A stretch of 64,000 bases of DNA, from assembly GCA_021292165.1 (NCBI GenBank), contig JAHFWL010001212.1, positions 113,304 through 177,303 on the forward strand, given 5' to 3'. Shown piece by piece: positions 42,001 to 54,500 of this stretch. Under the pieces are notes generated by a model. It did not search any database and was not told the DNA's origin. It saw nothing but the letters and a program-made list of their open reading frames with translations. Each line of letters begins with the position of its first letter. Positions within the stretch are counted from its first letter, which is position 1. The stretch comes from Shinisaurus crocodilurus. Lineage: Eukaryota; Chordata; Lepidosauria; Squamata; Shinisauridae. The translations under genes and the position numbers were made by a program.

Positions 42001-42961
42001 ATCTTTTAAAAACCATCCAATTTTATTTTTTATGGATGAGAGAGAGGGAAGAGGAAAGAGCAAGCTTGTCGAGGCACTTGTCTCCTCCCATCTGCTCTCC
42101 CCGCAGTTCTGCTGAGTTTACACATTGCCGGTTACACAGGATTCCAGCCAGTCCAAGAGGCATCACTTCAAAGGCTTGTCATGGAGCAGGAGTTTCTATT
42201 GATCTTTTATGAGCTAACTGACAGTTTGCTAGTGATATGCTGGCTGGGTGTTTTTGTGTGTGTTCATTTTCTGTGTGGAAAGAACATAAGCTCCTTCTGC
42301 CAGACAACATGGATTCACAGAACGATTGCCAGCTACTACTATATCTCCAATGCAGAGAGAGCAGTTGCATGTGTAGAAGATAACCTGCTGCAATTAGGTT
42401 TGAATGGCTGCTCTATCTCTTAATATTAAGACAGTCAATGTTAATAGCAGGTGTTTGCCAGATGGGAGTGTAGTTAAAGTATTTTCCCTTCTGTGTGAAC
42501 AGAAGGTGTGACGGCCATTTGAAAATACTATATGAAAGAAGCCTGAACACAAGTGATGTGTATTTCACAGGACAGCTAAAACTGCATATTATTAATTGTT
42601 AGTGGGTGGGAGCCCCTGTACCCTCAAAATGCACAGCCAGAGTGCCAGCAATCTGGGACAACCAGGAATTGTGTCATCCATTACTTCATCAGTTCTCTGA
42701 AATCTTCTTTGCTAAGAAAGTTCCTTAAGAATAGCACTTCCCTATACCTGCAGCAGCTGCTTCATTACTGCAGGTGTGCAAATGTACTGCCCTGCCCTTA
42801 AATTGGCCCAAATTTCCCCTCCATTAACTTCCCAGCCATTAAATTTGTGTATATTTCCCAGTTGAAAAATTGTGCAAATATTCTCGACAGTTCTTTTAAA
42901 AAAGCACCTTACAGGTTGTCGAATGGGATGAAACAAATGGGATGACAGTGCCAGCGGTACT

Positions 42962-42978
42962 CCCCCCCCCCCCCCCCC
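42962..42978. repeat. Poly-C run (17 bp)
   Basis: A direct homopolymer, possibly of uncertain length in the assembly. Confidence 0.9.
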
Positions 42979-43714
42979 GGTGGGACTGCAGTCACGCCGT
43001 CCCATTCAGCTGCCTTCTCAGGGTTCTTTTTAGAACTGTCAGGGAACCAAAGCAGTAAGTGCTCTGAAAAGGAGCCGTGAAAAGTGGGGTGGGTATGGAG
43101 CCAATATCTTCCCTTTCTGGAGTGGTTGGGGATTCGGGGAAGTGTTGAAATGGTGAAGGACACTGAGAAGTGTCAGTTCAACACTAAAAATCAGGATTAC
43201 ATTGCTAAGTGGAAGATGCACTTAGCAATGGTGCACCTTCTTTGGTGCACCTTCTGTTGCCACTTCTTTCCCCTTTACTGATGCTTTTCAATTGACAGCT
43301 CAACAATTGGACCGTGGCACCTGTGCTCAAATTAGCCTATACTGTATGCAGTCTCGCCATGTCAGTTTCCATGTAGGTTGCCTACTCCACTTCACTTCTC
43401 CCTTTGACAGCTGAAACATACAAAGAAATTGAAGAGGCAGAACTATGGGTATCAGAGAGACGTAAAAGCGCACTTGCGAAAGATGGACAATAATAATAAT
43501 AATAAAAAATGGCAAACACATTTGTGCAATTTTCTGGGGCCAAGAAAAAGGGGTGGCAAACCAGGGATGGTCGCTCCGAAATGCCACTTGGGCATCACTG
43601 GAGGGGCTGTCACGGTGGTGGCAAGGGCAAGATTACAAAGAGCAGCAGGGTTTTTTTCTGCTCTTGCTGAGCGGTTTGCTAGCCGTTCCTTGCAACCTAT
43701 GATGGAATTGGTCT

Positions 43715-43885
43715 CCTGGGTTCGGACAACCCATTGTGGATTGAACAACCCGTAGAACAAGCCATGGGTTGTCAGGTGGCTTGTTGCCTCAAAATAAGCC
43801 ACCCTGCAGGAAGTGGTCTGGGTTTGGACGACATGACAACCTATGGTGACTAGTTACCCACGATGGGTTGTCTTGTGTGAACCCA
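43715..43885. mobile_element. Possible TIR element of the CTGGGTTCG group
   Basis: CTGGGTTCGGACAACCCATT on the left is mirrored by GATGGGTTGTCTTGTGTGAA, then CCCAG, on the right. Internal AACAAGCCATGGGTTGTCAG and AATAAGCCACCCTGCAGG repeat the family's motifs. Confidence 0.55.
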
Positions 43886-44321
43886 GTCAAAGAGAGAAAA
43901 GGGGATCCACCCACTTTTGGGTCTAGCCTTGCCCATTGTTGGCTTCAGCCCCATTCATTGCTGGAATGCAGTTCCTGACAGAAAAATGGGTAGTATCTGA
44001 TACTGCCACTGTGCTCTCACTTGATTTGTTGTGGAAGTGGGACCAGTGCTCGTGAAACAGAAAGCTAGCGGTTCTTAAAGCAACCTGGAAACCAGCGGAA
44101 GTGCTTGTTTCCGGATCGGGACAGGTCAGTGGAGCTTCCTTCTGCAAGCTTTGCTGAACTGTCCTGTTCCAGAAACTAGCTTCTCTGTTCATTTCGGGTT
44201 GCTTTTAGAACCGGTGGGTGCTGCTAGTGTACGGACAGGCTTGGATACTGCCCAGTGGTTGCTCACCCCACACTAAAAGAATATTCCAAATTCAAAACAC
44301 ATGTTTCACATTTTCAATTTT

Positions 44322-44323
<2 letters not shown>

Positions 44324-44381
<58 letters not shown>

Positions 44382-44385
44382 TAAT
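44324..44385. repeat. (AAT)n microsatellite
   Basis: About 20 AAT units. The poly-Asn and poly-Ile open frames across it are artefacts. Confidence 0.95.
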
Positions 44386-47300
44386 GGCAGCAACTCATAA
44401 AAATGAAATGAGTCTCAAACCATTCCCTCCCCTCTTGACCCTCCTCTACTAATCTAGAAGCATGGAAAGTACTACAACATTTTACTGACATCCTAGGTAT
44501 GCACCTAAAATGATTTCTTATCAAATATCTGTTGTCCTATCTTTGTTTAGTCTGGCCATTCCTGTTATGATTTTTGGCGAAGTTTAGAAAAGGAGTCCAG
44601 TTTTCCTGGAATTTTATTCTTTTTCTGAGTATCTTGGACTGTGTGCATCAGGTCCGTCAGTCTTTCCAACTATGTCTTAGCAGTTATATGTTCAGTGTGT
44701 GATTAAAACACACAGCAAAATATTCTATTTTGTTTAATGTAGTGGGCTTGCCATTCCATGTGACACGGGGAAGCCATTCTCATAAGGCAACTGGCCACCA
44801 GATCACTGTCCTTTACTGGGGTGACTTTGTCAACAGAATGGGCTAATCACTGTGGAATAGGAACCGTTGCAGGAAGAGAGAGCAGCTATGGGGAAGAAGC
44901 TGACACAGGCAGCTTTCAATGGACCTGGTCAAGACGAGACAACTTAGAAAAAAGTGCCCAGCTCTGTGTCACTGAGTCACTAAGATTATTTTGTTTCTAC
45001 ACTGGGAGAAAAGGACATGATGATCAAGGCTTCTATATTGCTCTTCTTAAAGGGAAAAAAGAAACAATCTTACCTTTTGGAACTACTGAAGAAATGTGTT
45101 AACAACTTGCACTATTGCGCCAACTTAAGTCTCTTGATCTGATCTGCTTATTTTGCTGGTTGTCAGCTAGTTGTGAGGTATGTGTACAGCTGTGTAACTG
45201 TAATTCTTAAGCCTTTTCAGACTATCCATATGGATGTCAAATACCATCTGTGGTTAGGTTCTCTGTGTGCTAGTTTTGAGGAATGTTTAATTTTCTACAA
45301 GAGTAGAGAGTTGAGTTGCAAGCAATTATTTGGGCTCTGCATTGGAGAAATAAGGAGATAATGAAATTAACATGGTGCTGTAATGTACTGATGTTATATA
45401 TTTGGAGTTTGTGATTGCTGAGAGTTAAAAGTACATCTTTTCATGGCTAATGCTACTGTAGTAGCTTTTACTATATATCCATTGCCTCCTGGCATGTCTA
45501 GGGAAAGGGTGTAGGTATTTATACTCATTCAAACCATTAAGCATTGAGTACAGTCTCCAAGTAACCAAACTTGGAAGATCAGTGATGTAGCCACAATTTT
45601 ATTAGCTATTGTCATAGTACCCACAAGGGGGTACTGTTTAGTGGCTCTCTTAATTAGGGGGAGGTTCTCTTCATGTAATAGTTGTAAATAGTTATAAGTT
45701 TCATACAGCTTGAGGAAATAAATAACAATAAATAAATGTGAGAGATTGCTAGCTTGTAGAGATGGTACCGCAGCATAATCTGTACTGTACCACAAACTGC
45801 ATTCTGATTCATGGTTCAAATTACACTAAGCCGGGATGATGTGGGTTGCACTTTTGGGCCTCTTATTGTTTTGTCTTCCCTGAAAGAAGCTAATAGAGCA
45901 ATCTTACTGGAAGCAGGAAGATCTGAAGGTGGACGAGCCACCTTATCTAGAACCCTTCCAGACTCAGGCCAGCAGAGCAGGAGGGAAGGAGTGGTGTTTT
46001 CCTCCCTTTCTGCTCATTTTCTTTCTTTTTTCATGATTTCCTTCTCATTATAATCAGTGGGAGGGAAATGATGTATGTTGTCTCCAGTGCTGGTGTGTAT
46101 TTACTCCTGTGTTGTGGGGGTGTCTGGGAACTGGGAGGATTTTGGATCCAACAGTGGATCCAAAGCCTTCTCTGGTTTGCTGCCTTTTTGCTTCTACTGA
46201 TGTTGGAGCCCTCTCCTAGGGACAACAGGATTGCAGTCTAAAGTGTTCAGTGGACACTGTTAGCTAACATTGTGCATAAGTCTATAGCAATCCCATCTGT
46301 AGAGGCAACAGTAAGGAATTTCTTTTCAAACAATTACACCTGATTAATGTGTATATATACAAAAAGGAAGAACTAAACCAACAGCTACATATGTCCCAGA
46401 GCGTTTTGGACAGTTCCATTTTGATTGCATTATATCTATATCTATATATACCTATAACTATATATGTATGTATATATCCCTAATTATTTAATAGGTGATC
46501 AGTAGGCAACCTTGCACTTGCATTATCCTTAATATTTGCCCTGTGCAAGAGCAAACAAGTGTGGATCAAACTTTTACATATCACTATATACATATTATAT
46601 CAAGTATACATATTACCAAACTATGTTAAACTATACATATTACCAAAATGTTATTTAGTACATATTGAAACAAGAGCAGTGTACTGGTTGGCTTTAAAGC
46701 TCTGCTGGAATGTCAGGGTTCAAGAAATTCTTCTTGAGATGTTCCAGCAGTGATTGAGCGCAGCTAGAAATTATTGTGCGCTCATAAAATTGCCAGTACT
46801 TTTGCAAATGCATCTTGGAAGTAAATATTCCAGAAATGAAATTCTGAGTACCAAGATACATGATGTGTTGAAATTATTTTATCTATCTATATATAGCTAA
46901 ACATTGTTGGAATTGTGCTCTGCAGTTGCTAGAGGAATAAGTCCGTGGTGATATAATTTTCATTCACCAAGTATGATAATTTTTTTCTTGATGTTATACA
47001 TGCTTGGCTGACACATGCTTTGGATAGTTTCTCTTTATCTTTCCTCTCTCATCTGGATGGGTTGGCCTTGTTTGTTCACCAGAACAACCTGTGGTCGTAT
47101 TGTTTTCTGCAAACAGCTTAGGAATGTAGAGGAAGGTTTTTTTTTAAAAATGAAAATCTGCGGTGTTCTCTATAAATTCCTAAATGGGATACTGGCGTGG
47201 GTGGAGGAAGAAATATGGCAGTGTAAGTTCGACAGGCTGATGGCCATTTTTAAAAACAAAACATTGATTCAAGGCTTCAGTTCTCTTGCAGAACTGAGTG

Positions 47301-49105
47301 CTTGTAGCCTGAATTATTAACATCTCAAACTCTGTTTGTTCTGTTTATTATCTACCTCTTGTGCACCCAAAGTGTTGCCTCTAGAGTTAGCTGGTTGCAG
47401 TCAGGGCCTACTGAAATCGATGTGAAAAGGTAGGTATGAGTAAATGAAGCCCCATTGATTTAAATGGGAGCCAAGTTCAGCTAACTTAGTCTGGATCCAG
47501 TCCCTAAGTATTTGCAAGTACTGATCTTACCTGTGGATTGTCAAGTTTCTAGTGATCCAAATAAGGGTTGTAATGAGGAATGCCCCTTTGCATATCCACA
47601 CAGAAATGTACGGTACTTGCTTTGTATACTGGGAAAATGAGAGAATTCCTTTCCTGTGAGCAGTTTGACAGTCTTGCTTCTCATGTCAGCCTTGTGAGAT
47701 GTGTACACGTGACAGTGCAAAATGGCTCATTAAGAAAATTAGTAGGGTGGCATTTGCAGAGTTGTAAGAAACCATGTTATTCCTTGGTGTTGAGGATATT
47801 GCCTGTTAAGCACATGATGACTTGATTAAAGAGCATCTAGATTGCAAGGCCCCCTATATTTTACATCCGCCTACATGCAACTGTGGACTTTACTGTCCCT
47901 TATTCAGATTTTTCTTGGCAATTCGTGACTGGTGGACAAATTTTGCCCTGATGCAAAATGTCCATCCATAATTGCATATACTGGCTCTGGAAAATTAGTG
48001 CCAAGAATGGTAGTGTAAGATCTTCCTTTGAAGGCATGCATTAAAAAATGTATAAGACATTTCTCAGCCTGGTGATGACGCAAACTCTGGAATGTAGTCT
48101 ATAATACAGAATCAGTACTTGTGAAATACTGTGACTTTTAACTTGCAATCCATCTTGCATGGTGTACAAAGTGAAGCCTGAAAATGTGGGAGTAGTTATT
48201 TCTGAACACTTACATATTCGGTGAGTTCAGTAAATGAGATGACCTTTTTCATATAGCACAGATTTGAGGTGTGTCTACTCTATTTTCCAGGCACTGCCCC
48301 TTTCTCTCTCACTTCTTTATCCCTATGAATTGCAATCCACCTTCAACAGCCAAAGAATTTTGTAAAACTGTCTTAATTTGGAATAAAAACATTTTTGAAG
48401 ACCTACACAGTCGGACTAAATGGGAGAGGCTCAACCCTCCTTGTGTGCAAGTGGAAAGCGCTTCTGCTCACATATGGGAAGGAGGGGCAGTATTTCCTTC
48501 TGGTGGCACCTCCGCATTCATTGTGGGGTACCACTCTGTAGGGCCCCCAACTTCCAGCTGTTGCTGGAAGAATGGGCTGAAGAGGCCCCATGTGCAAGTG
48601 GAACACCACATGCAGCGGCTAGGATCCCAGCCAATATATACAGATTGGGCTCATCTCCGTCATTATTTTACACATTGTGGTTGCACAACCTTCTCTAGCT
48701 AGTTCACTTTGGAGCTTGCACTCTGAGGGGTAGTTCACACATCCTGCAGCATCAAATGCATATTTGTACTGCGTGCAGCAAGCCATAGACAGTTCCTGCT
48801 CTCTGGCAAACACATGTATGCATGGTTGTTGTTTTTTAAAAAAATGTTTAAAACAGTTTATGCAAATGTAGCTATAAAAATCCAAATGAAGCGCCCTGAA
48901 GAAGGCTGCCATCCTGCTCACTATATTGAGAAATACTTGCCATCTTTCCTTTAGCAATAGCCATTGGGTTATTTCTTTCTGTAATAAACAGTATAAACAT
49001 TTCCCTTTGGCTCTCTTCATAGGTACACTTTTTGTTCATCGTATTTATTTAGGTCAGGTTTGCCATAATGTTGGTAGGAAGAAGAGACATGCAGTCTCTG
49101 GTGGA

Positions 49106-49130
49106 GTGTGTGTGTGTGTGTGTGTGTGTT
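49106..49130. repeat. (GT)n microsatellite
   Basis: Twelve or so GT units. Confidence 0.93.
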
Positions 49131-49598
49131 GGCACTACTTCCACTATATCCAGTGTAGTCTGACAATAAAATTACATCATTGTTCTAGAATTTGTTATAA
49201 GGTTGCATGCTCTGGAATCTTCAGGTACTTTGCCAATTGTAATGTCCTGTCGTTTTAGTAATACCAATACAATAAAATTACTTCTCTGGCCTTTCTACTT
49301 ATCCATAGCAGTTCGGTTGTCTCAGATTCTCAAATAGTCCTGCTGGAAAGCACCCCATCCCCCTAACCCCTCTTCAAGACAGACGGCACAGTTGCTGCTT
49401 CCTTCAGCTGTCATTCCCTGTATGTTTTGCACTTTTCTTCTTCACCCTGCCCCACCCCCAGCTTTTCTCCTCTCTTGTAAGGGAACTTGAATCGCAAGTG
49501 GTGAGCTGAGCAGCCATTATTTGGCTCCTACCCTGTGCTGTGATATGCATAATTATGGATGTTTGCCTTCATACATTTTTCTTTATGTTTCTTTTTAG

Positions 49599-49719
49599 GA
49601 TTCACCTTTCACAAATGCAGGAATGGGGTCTAATTTAAACCTTTTGGGCGACATAGAATGTGATGCCAGTATTATGGATGGAAAGTCACTAAATTTTGGA
49701 GCAGTTGGTGCTCTCAGTG
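49599..49719 (+). CDS. TASP1: TASP1 coding exon 4
   Basis: The exon is 121 nt and encodes [20 protein letters not shown] then [20 protein letters not shown] and the first base of the next Gly. It has acceptor TTTTTAG and donor GTATGT. The [11 protein letters not shown] and ASIMDG motifs are hallmarks of the Ntn asparaginase family, whose equivalent Asn- and Asp-rich loop lines the substrate pocket. Confidence 0.96.
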
Positions 49720-49801
49720 GTATGTTGATCAAGCTCTAAATGGTGGAATGGTGAAATTCAAAAATACCTTTGAGTGTACAGAGTCTTAGTAGTGGCCGTG
49801 G

Positions 49802-51472
49802 CCGGGTTTACATGACACTTTAAGCCCACAGAGGCTCTGAAGCTTGCCATCTCCACTGCCCTCTTCCCCCATTGGTTCTCCTGCAGGTATCCCGGGGGAC
49901 ACTGCAGGAGCACTGAGCACCATTTCGGGCTTGCCGCGGCTTGTCTTTAAAAAAAAGTGAAACACCATTTTTTTAAGATTGTGAAAGCCACCATTAAAGG
50001 TGACTTTTGCAATCCTGTTTTGAGGGATCCTGGAGGTGGCCCCCCCAAGGATGCCCAGCGGTACCTTGTGGGGGCGCTGCCCATGATTGCCCAGCATTCG
50101 AATTTTTAAAAGTCTGATACTGACCAGAAGCGCTCAGTATCGGAGTTTCCACCCCCTCCAAAGCTGTCATTTGCATTAAGCAGTCCCGGCTCCTTAGAGC
50201 TACTGGGACTGGTCTCCTTAGCGCAACATGGACCCACAGGTAGGTACTGGGGAGGATGGGTGTCTGCTGGCAAAACTGAGCAGGTACCACCTTTGCACAG
50301 AGCTGAGCTGTCAAACTTGAAAGGTCGACTCCCTACAAAGGCTCGGGAGAATGTGCTGCACGGAAAGGGGCTGCTTCCCCCCTTTTGCAGTGTGATCCCC
50401 CTGTTTCTTTGCGGGAGGTCTGCTGCCCCAGGCATCCCCCAAGTGTTGACAGTGCCCCCCATTGCTAGCAGTGGGGGATTGCTGCAAAACTTGGGGAAAC
50501 CCCTGTGCTGGGAGGCAGGCTGGTCCCTATAAAGCACAAGCCTCGGGCACCCCGGCACAGGGGATTCCCTCCAGTTTTGCCACTTACTGAGGTGCTGTTG
50601 ACTTGGGGTGAATGGCAAAACTGAGGGAACAGTTGGGGCTTCCCAGCACCCCCCCCCCAAAACCCCAGGGATCCTGTGTGGAAGGGGGGAATTGAGGGGG
50701 TGTCCCCCAAAATACCCTTTTTTCAGGATCTTGGTTTTTTTGAGGGGGGCTTGTACCTCTGCGTTATCCACACTTGGGAAAGTGAGGACAGCCCAGGGGG
50801 ACATGAGCCACCCCCCAAAACTGGAAGATTCTGCTGCAAAGGGTGCTTTCCACTTCCCCCCATCTTTTTTTTTTTAAATTGAAACAAAATAGTTAGCAGT
50901 GGGCTATAACCAGTCGCAGTCTTGGATTTTAAATTATTCCAAAAAAATATTGAGCATCCATGGACAGCCCCCCCCCGAGCTACTCCTCGGCATCCTTGTG
51001 GGGGCATCTCTAGGATGCCCCAAAACGGGATCGCGAAAGCCTCTTTTAATGGCGGCTTTCGCGATCTTAAAAAAATGTGTGTGTTTTTTTTAAAAGATAA
51101 GCCACGGCAAGCCTGAAATGGCTTGCTGCGGGGAGTGGGGGAAGCCTTTGACAGCTCTCCCCAAGTGCCGCTTGGGCACTTTGAGGGTGGCTGGGAATGG
51201 TGGTCACCAGCTAGCCCCTTGGCAAGAGCGGCAGCCCTTTTTCGCTGCTTTTGTCAATGGGCTCTGTACTTTTTAGGCTTCTCAGTGGGTTAGTCTGTTG
51301 TCCAGGTAAACTTGCTAGGGTTTTCTTAACCCTGCAACAAGCCATGGCTTAGCAGGGTGGTTTATAAGCCACACCAGGTTGGCTTATAAATCACCCCGTG
51401 AGGTTCAGATGACATGCTAAGCCACACTGCCACTTAAACTACTGAGGCTTAGCGTGTCGTGCGAACCCAGTC
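49802..51472. mobile_element. Long-inverted-repeat DNA element (1.67 kb), unclassified
   Basis: The termini are CCGGGTTTACATGACAC on the left and GTGTCGTGCGAACCCAGTC on the right. Long arms pair inside: CATTTCGGGCTTGCCGCGGC with GCCACGGCAAGCCTGAAATG, and GTGAAAGCCACCATTAAAGG with CTTTTAATGGCGGCTTTCGC. CAAGGATGCC and GGCATCCTTG also pair. The arms span roughly 250-300 bp each. The 700-bp middle has an unrecognised 232-codon minus frame (50106-50804), rich in Pro, Gly and Ser. No clean target duplication was found. Confidence 0.75.
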
Positions 51473-51657
51473 ATCCTGTTGCAACAAATTGAAATGTTCT
51501 TTTAAAAGGTGCACAATTTTCAGATCCCATTAAGTAAGGATGATATTATGATTGCAGAGAGCAAAGAGCAAGCACAGTGCAGGACCCAGAACCTGCCTCC
51601 TGTGAAGTGTGGTCCTATTTTCACCACAGGGCCCTGTAACTGACTACTTAATTCTTT

Positions 51658-52361
51658 CTTCAACTCCATCTGATACGGCAGCTGTGCCCCTACCTTCCTA
51701 ATCACTTGCTCCCATCAGTGGTTCATGCCTTGGTCTCCTCTCGCCTAGACTACTGTAATGCGCTCTACGTGGGGTTACCCTTGAAGACGGTCCGGAAGCT
51801 TCAGCTGGTACAGAACGCGGCGGCTCGCCTGATTAAGGGCAGCCGCCGGCGCGATCACATCACGCCAGTGCTTAATGAGTTGCACTGGCTACCAGTTGCT
51901 TGCCGAGCCGAATTCAAGGTGTTGGTTTTGACCTTTAAAACCCTACACGGCTCCGGCCCAGCTTATCTCAAGGAGCGCCTCCAGCAACATCAAGTAGGCC
52001 GCTCAACAAGGTCTGCCACGGACGGCCTTCTCCTTATCCCATCAGCCAGAGCAGCCAGGCTGGTGGGGACTAGGAAGAGGGCCCTCTCTGTGGCGGCCCC
52101 CACATTATGGAACTCCCTCCCTAGTGACCTTCGCCATGCCCCCTCCGTGATGAGCTTCCGCCGTGCATTAAAAACATGGCTGTTCAGGCGGGAATATGGG
52201 GTGGGTTAGGTTTTTAATAAGAATTTTTTATATTGTTTTAATCATTATATTTTATTGTGTTTTACTGTATTTTAATTGTACATCGCCCAGGGTGGCCGGG
52301 TGACCGGCCAGATGGGCGATTAATAAATAAAATAAATAAATAAATAAATAAATAAATAAAT
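51658..52361 (+). mobile_element. L2-clade LINE 3' fragment (reverse-transcriptase C-terminus and tail)
   Basis: The frame is open from about 51658 to the TAG at 52207. It reads VVHALVSSRLDYCNALYVGL, then LQLVQNAAARL, RDHITPVLNELHWLPV, FKVLVLTFKTLHGSGPAYL and SVAAPTLWNSLPSDLR. This is the C-terminal end of an L2-clade non-LTR reverse transcriptase. The 3' UTR TGTACATCGCCCAGGGTGGC and an (AAAT)n tail follow. The copy is 5'-truncated but its frame is intact, suggesting a fairly young insertion. It lies within TASP1 intron 5, sense to the gene. Confidence 0.92.
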
Positions 52362-52473
52362 TTGTTGACTTCCCGAGTATTGTATGACATCTTAGAGTGG
52401 AGACATTTTAAAAAAGGTTGAAATCTGAAAAAATTAAGTAATTGAATAGATTGTTCAGTTAAAGGAATTAAAT

Positions 52474-53131
52474 CATTGGTCTCCAAGCTTTTTGGGCCCG
52501 TGGGCCTGTTTGGCATTTTGAAAAAGTGCCCTGGGCACTACCACGAAATGGCTGTAGGGGGGCAGGGGCCAATCACAAAAACGTTGGGAGTACCCCTCCC
52601 CCTTATCTCTGACTCTGTGTGTGTGCATGTGCGTGAATGTGCACCCTGTGTGTGCGCTACTCACTCTGGCTGCTCTCTGGCTCTTTTCTCTCCGTCTCTC
52701 TCCTGATCCTTTCTCTCTCTCTCTGGTGCCTTTCTCTCTCCTCTTTCTCTCTTTCTTCCCCCCTCTCTCTGATTCCTCTTTCTCTCCTTCTCTGACTCCT
52801 CTCCCCCCCCCCAATCCCCCTGCAAGTGAATGGAGCAATTTCTCCATTCATTTTTAAGGAGTGAGAAAAAGCTGCCTTGCTCGAAATCAGCTGGGGGTGG
52901 TGTGTGAAGGTCTCCCCCCAAGGATCCTGTTGCCCCAGGGTCCTTGGTGGAAGGTGGACTCCACCACCCCCTCCAGCTGTTTTTGGTAAGGAGAGCTTTC
53001 CTCCCCCTGTGCAAGTGAATTGAGGAATCGCTCCATTCACTTGCAGAGCGGGAAAATAGCTTGATGGGAGCCTCAGCCTGGCTTACAGGTGTAGTGGCAT
53101 CCACAGTGCCAGGTGCATTGGAGACCCCCTG
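52474..53131. mobile_element. Non-autonomous hAT element (658 bp) with CT-rich interior
   Basis: The ends CATTGGTCTCCAAGC and TGCATTGGAGACCCCCTG are imperfect inverted repeats of the CAGGGGTCTCCAA hAT type. AATTAAAT (52466-52473) and ATTTAAAT (53132-53139) flank it. Inside are a long CT-rich tract (52680-52800) and an inverted pair around CAAGTGAATGGAGCAATTTC and GAATCGCTCCATTCACTTG. Confidence 0.82.
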
Positions 53132-53206
53132 ATTTAAATACTAGTTAGCCAAAACAATATGTAGGACTGTGTGGCCATCTTTTTAAATGGCTCTTGTCTT
53201 TTTCAG

Positions 53207-53291
53207 GAATCAAAAACCCTGTTTCTGTGGCAAATAGATTGCTGTGTGAAGGGCAGAAGGGAAAACTCTCTGCTGGCAGAATTCCACCTTG
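53207..53291 (+). CDS. TASP1: TASP1 coding exon 5
   Basis: The exon is 85 nt, completes the Gly begun upstream, then encodes IKNPVSVANRLLCEGQKGKL then SAGRIPP and two bases of Cys. It has acceptor TTTTTCAG and donor GTAATT. The IKNPVSVA motif is typical of the family. Confidence 0.96.
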
Positions 53292-54124
53292 GTAATTAGT
53301 TTATTCTGCTTGTTTCTTCTTTGGGGCTGTAATGCATGCAATATTTAAAAGTTTTTCTTATTAAAAGAAGGCCGATGCTGTTTAGTGCACATCAGTAATG
53401 GCGTGCTTTTAAGATGAGGACCGACTTGTTCGTTGATCTTGGAACATCTTGTGCACTTATTACAGCTGTAAATAGAATGGAATATTAAGGATAAAAGGCA
53501 ATGTTATGCTGAGTTTCAACTTCTTTCTTTGTGGTTGTTTATATAGATATTTACACAGTTACTAAGCTTTTATTTCTGATGTTTTGGTTTTGAAATATAA
53601 AAGTCCAATAAATCAAACCTCAAAGCTAAACATAGCTTGTTGTTGAGAAATCCTAGATTTGTGCTCTCCTTTTTCTTCCAGATTTTGTAAAACTTAGCAT
53701 ATGCTTACACTTTTCTTCTGGAAAATTTTTTTTCAAGTTGATTTAATATTTGTTTGATATTGGAAATAAGCTATAATTATGCTCATCCTCTGCAATTGTA
53801 ATAATTTTCAAGTGTGGAGAAGAAAGGACATGGTATATGCCAAATTATTCTCTTGAGCATCGAGTTCAAATAGACTAGCTCATAGGACATATATATCTAC
53901 TTGTTGCAGATTGTTTATAATGGTAAGCAGAATACTTTGCCAACCTGTCGGAATTCTTTGGTTGTCTCAACGAGCTGTGTGAGCATAGTTTTTCTTGGGC
54001 TTTCAAGCAACTTTTGGTAAAGTCCTTCACTCAAGACTTTGCAGAAACTCAGAAATGATGGCTTTCAAAGATATTTCATCCTGTACTATCCTGCATCCAG
54101 GACCTAGCAGTTACAACAGAGGTG

Positions 54125-54500
54125 TTGACCTGGTTCGCACATAACAAGAAGCCACCGTCGGTGAATTCCCCCCCCCGCCATGGGGCTTCTTGTTGTGGAG
54201 GCCATTTTGAATATTTGAGGTGCAGCGGGAGTGTGCCGTAGCTTCTCATTATATGTGAACCTGGCGAGGGTGGGTTGTTGGGGTGGTTGACAAGCCACCC
54301 AGAACCCATGGGCTGTTTTAGGGTTACGGTGGCTTGTCAACCACCCACTCTCACTGGGTTCACATGTAACAAGAAGCTATGGTGTGCCCCCACCATGCCC
54401 CAAATATTCAAAATGGTGGATGCCGCTGCAATGAGAAGCCCTGCAGGGAAATTCACCCATGGTGGGGTGGTTTCTTAGTACGTGCGAAGCGAGCCAGTGA
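54125..54500. mobile_element. Palindromic TIR element of the CTGGTTCGCA group
   Basis: CTGGTTCGCACATAACAAGA starts the left end and GTACGTGCGAAGCGAGCCAG ends the right. Two internal copies of the terminal theme occur (ATATGTGAACCTGGCGAGGG and TGGGTTCACATGTAACAAGA). The central part GGTGGTTGACAAGCCACC is mirrored by GGTGGCTTGTCAACCACC. It resembles two head-to-head units. Confidence 0.7.

Larger units (their letters stand above)
38546..49598 (+). other. TASP1: TASP1 intron 4 (11 kb)
   Basis: This is the longest intron in the window. It holds a 43-bp direct repeat pair (39252-39294 and 39724-39766) and hAT-like termini near 39970. There is a GC-rich block at about 41530-42000, and TIR-like copies with CTGGGTTCG ends at about 41170-41420 and 43715-43885. 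It also carries poly-C, AAT and GT microsatellites. No TASP1 exon is missing, because the flanking exons join in phase. Open frames here are not recognisable as genes. Confidence 0.75.

Noticed and set aside
44255..44524. Poly-Asn and poly-Ile open frames
   Set aside because: They are translations of an (AAT)n microsatellite.
50106..50804. 232-codon minus-strand frame as a host gene
   Set aside because: It lies wholly inside the long-inverted-repeat element, is Pro/Gly/Ser-rich from GC-rich repeats and matches no family I know. It is kept only as part of that element.
52621..53104. Ser/Leu/Pro-rich and Arg/Glu-rich frames on both strands
   Set aside because: They are translations of a CT-rich tract inside a hAT element. 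The Arg/Glu repeats are simple sequence, not a coiled-coil protein.
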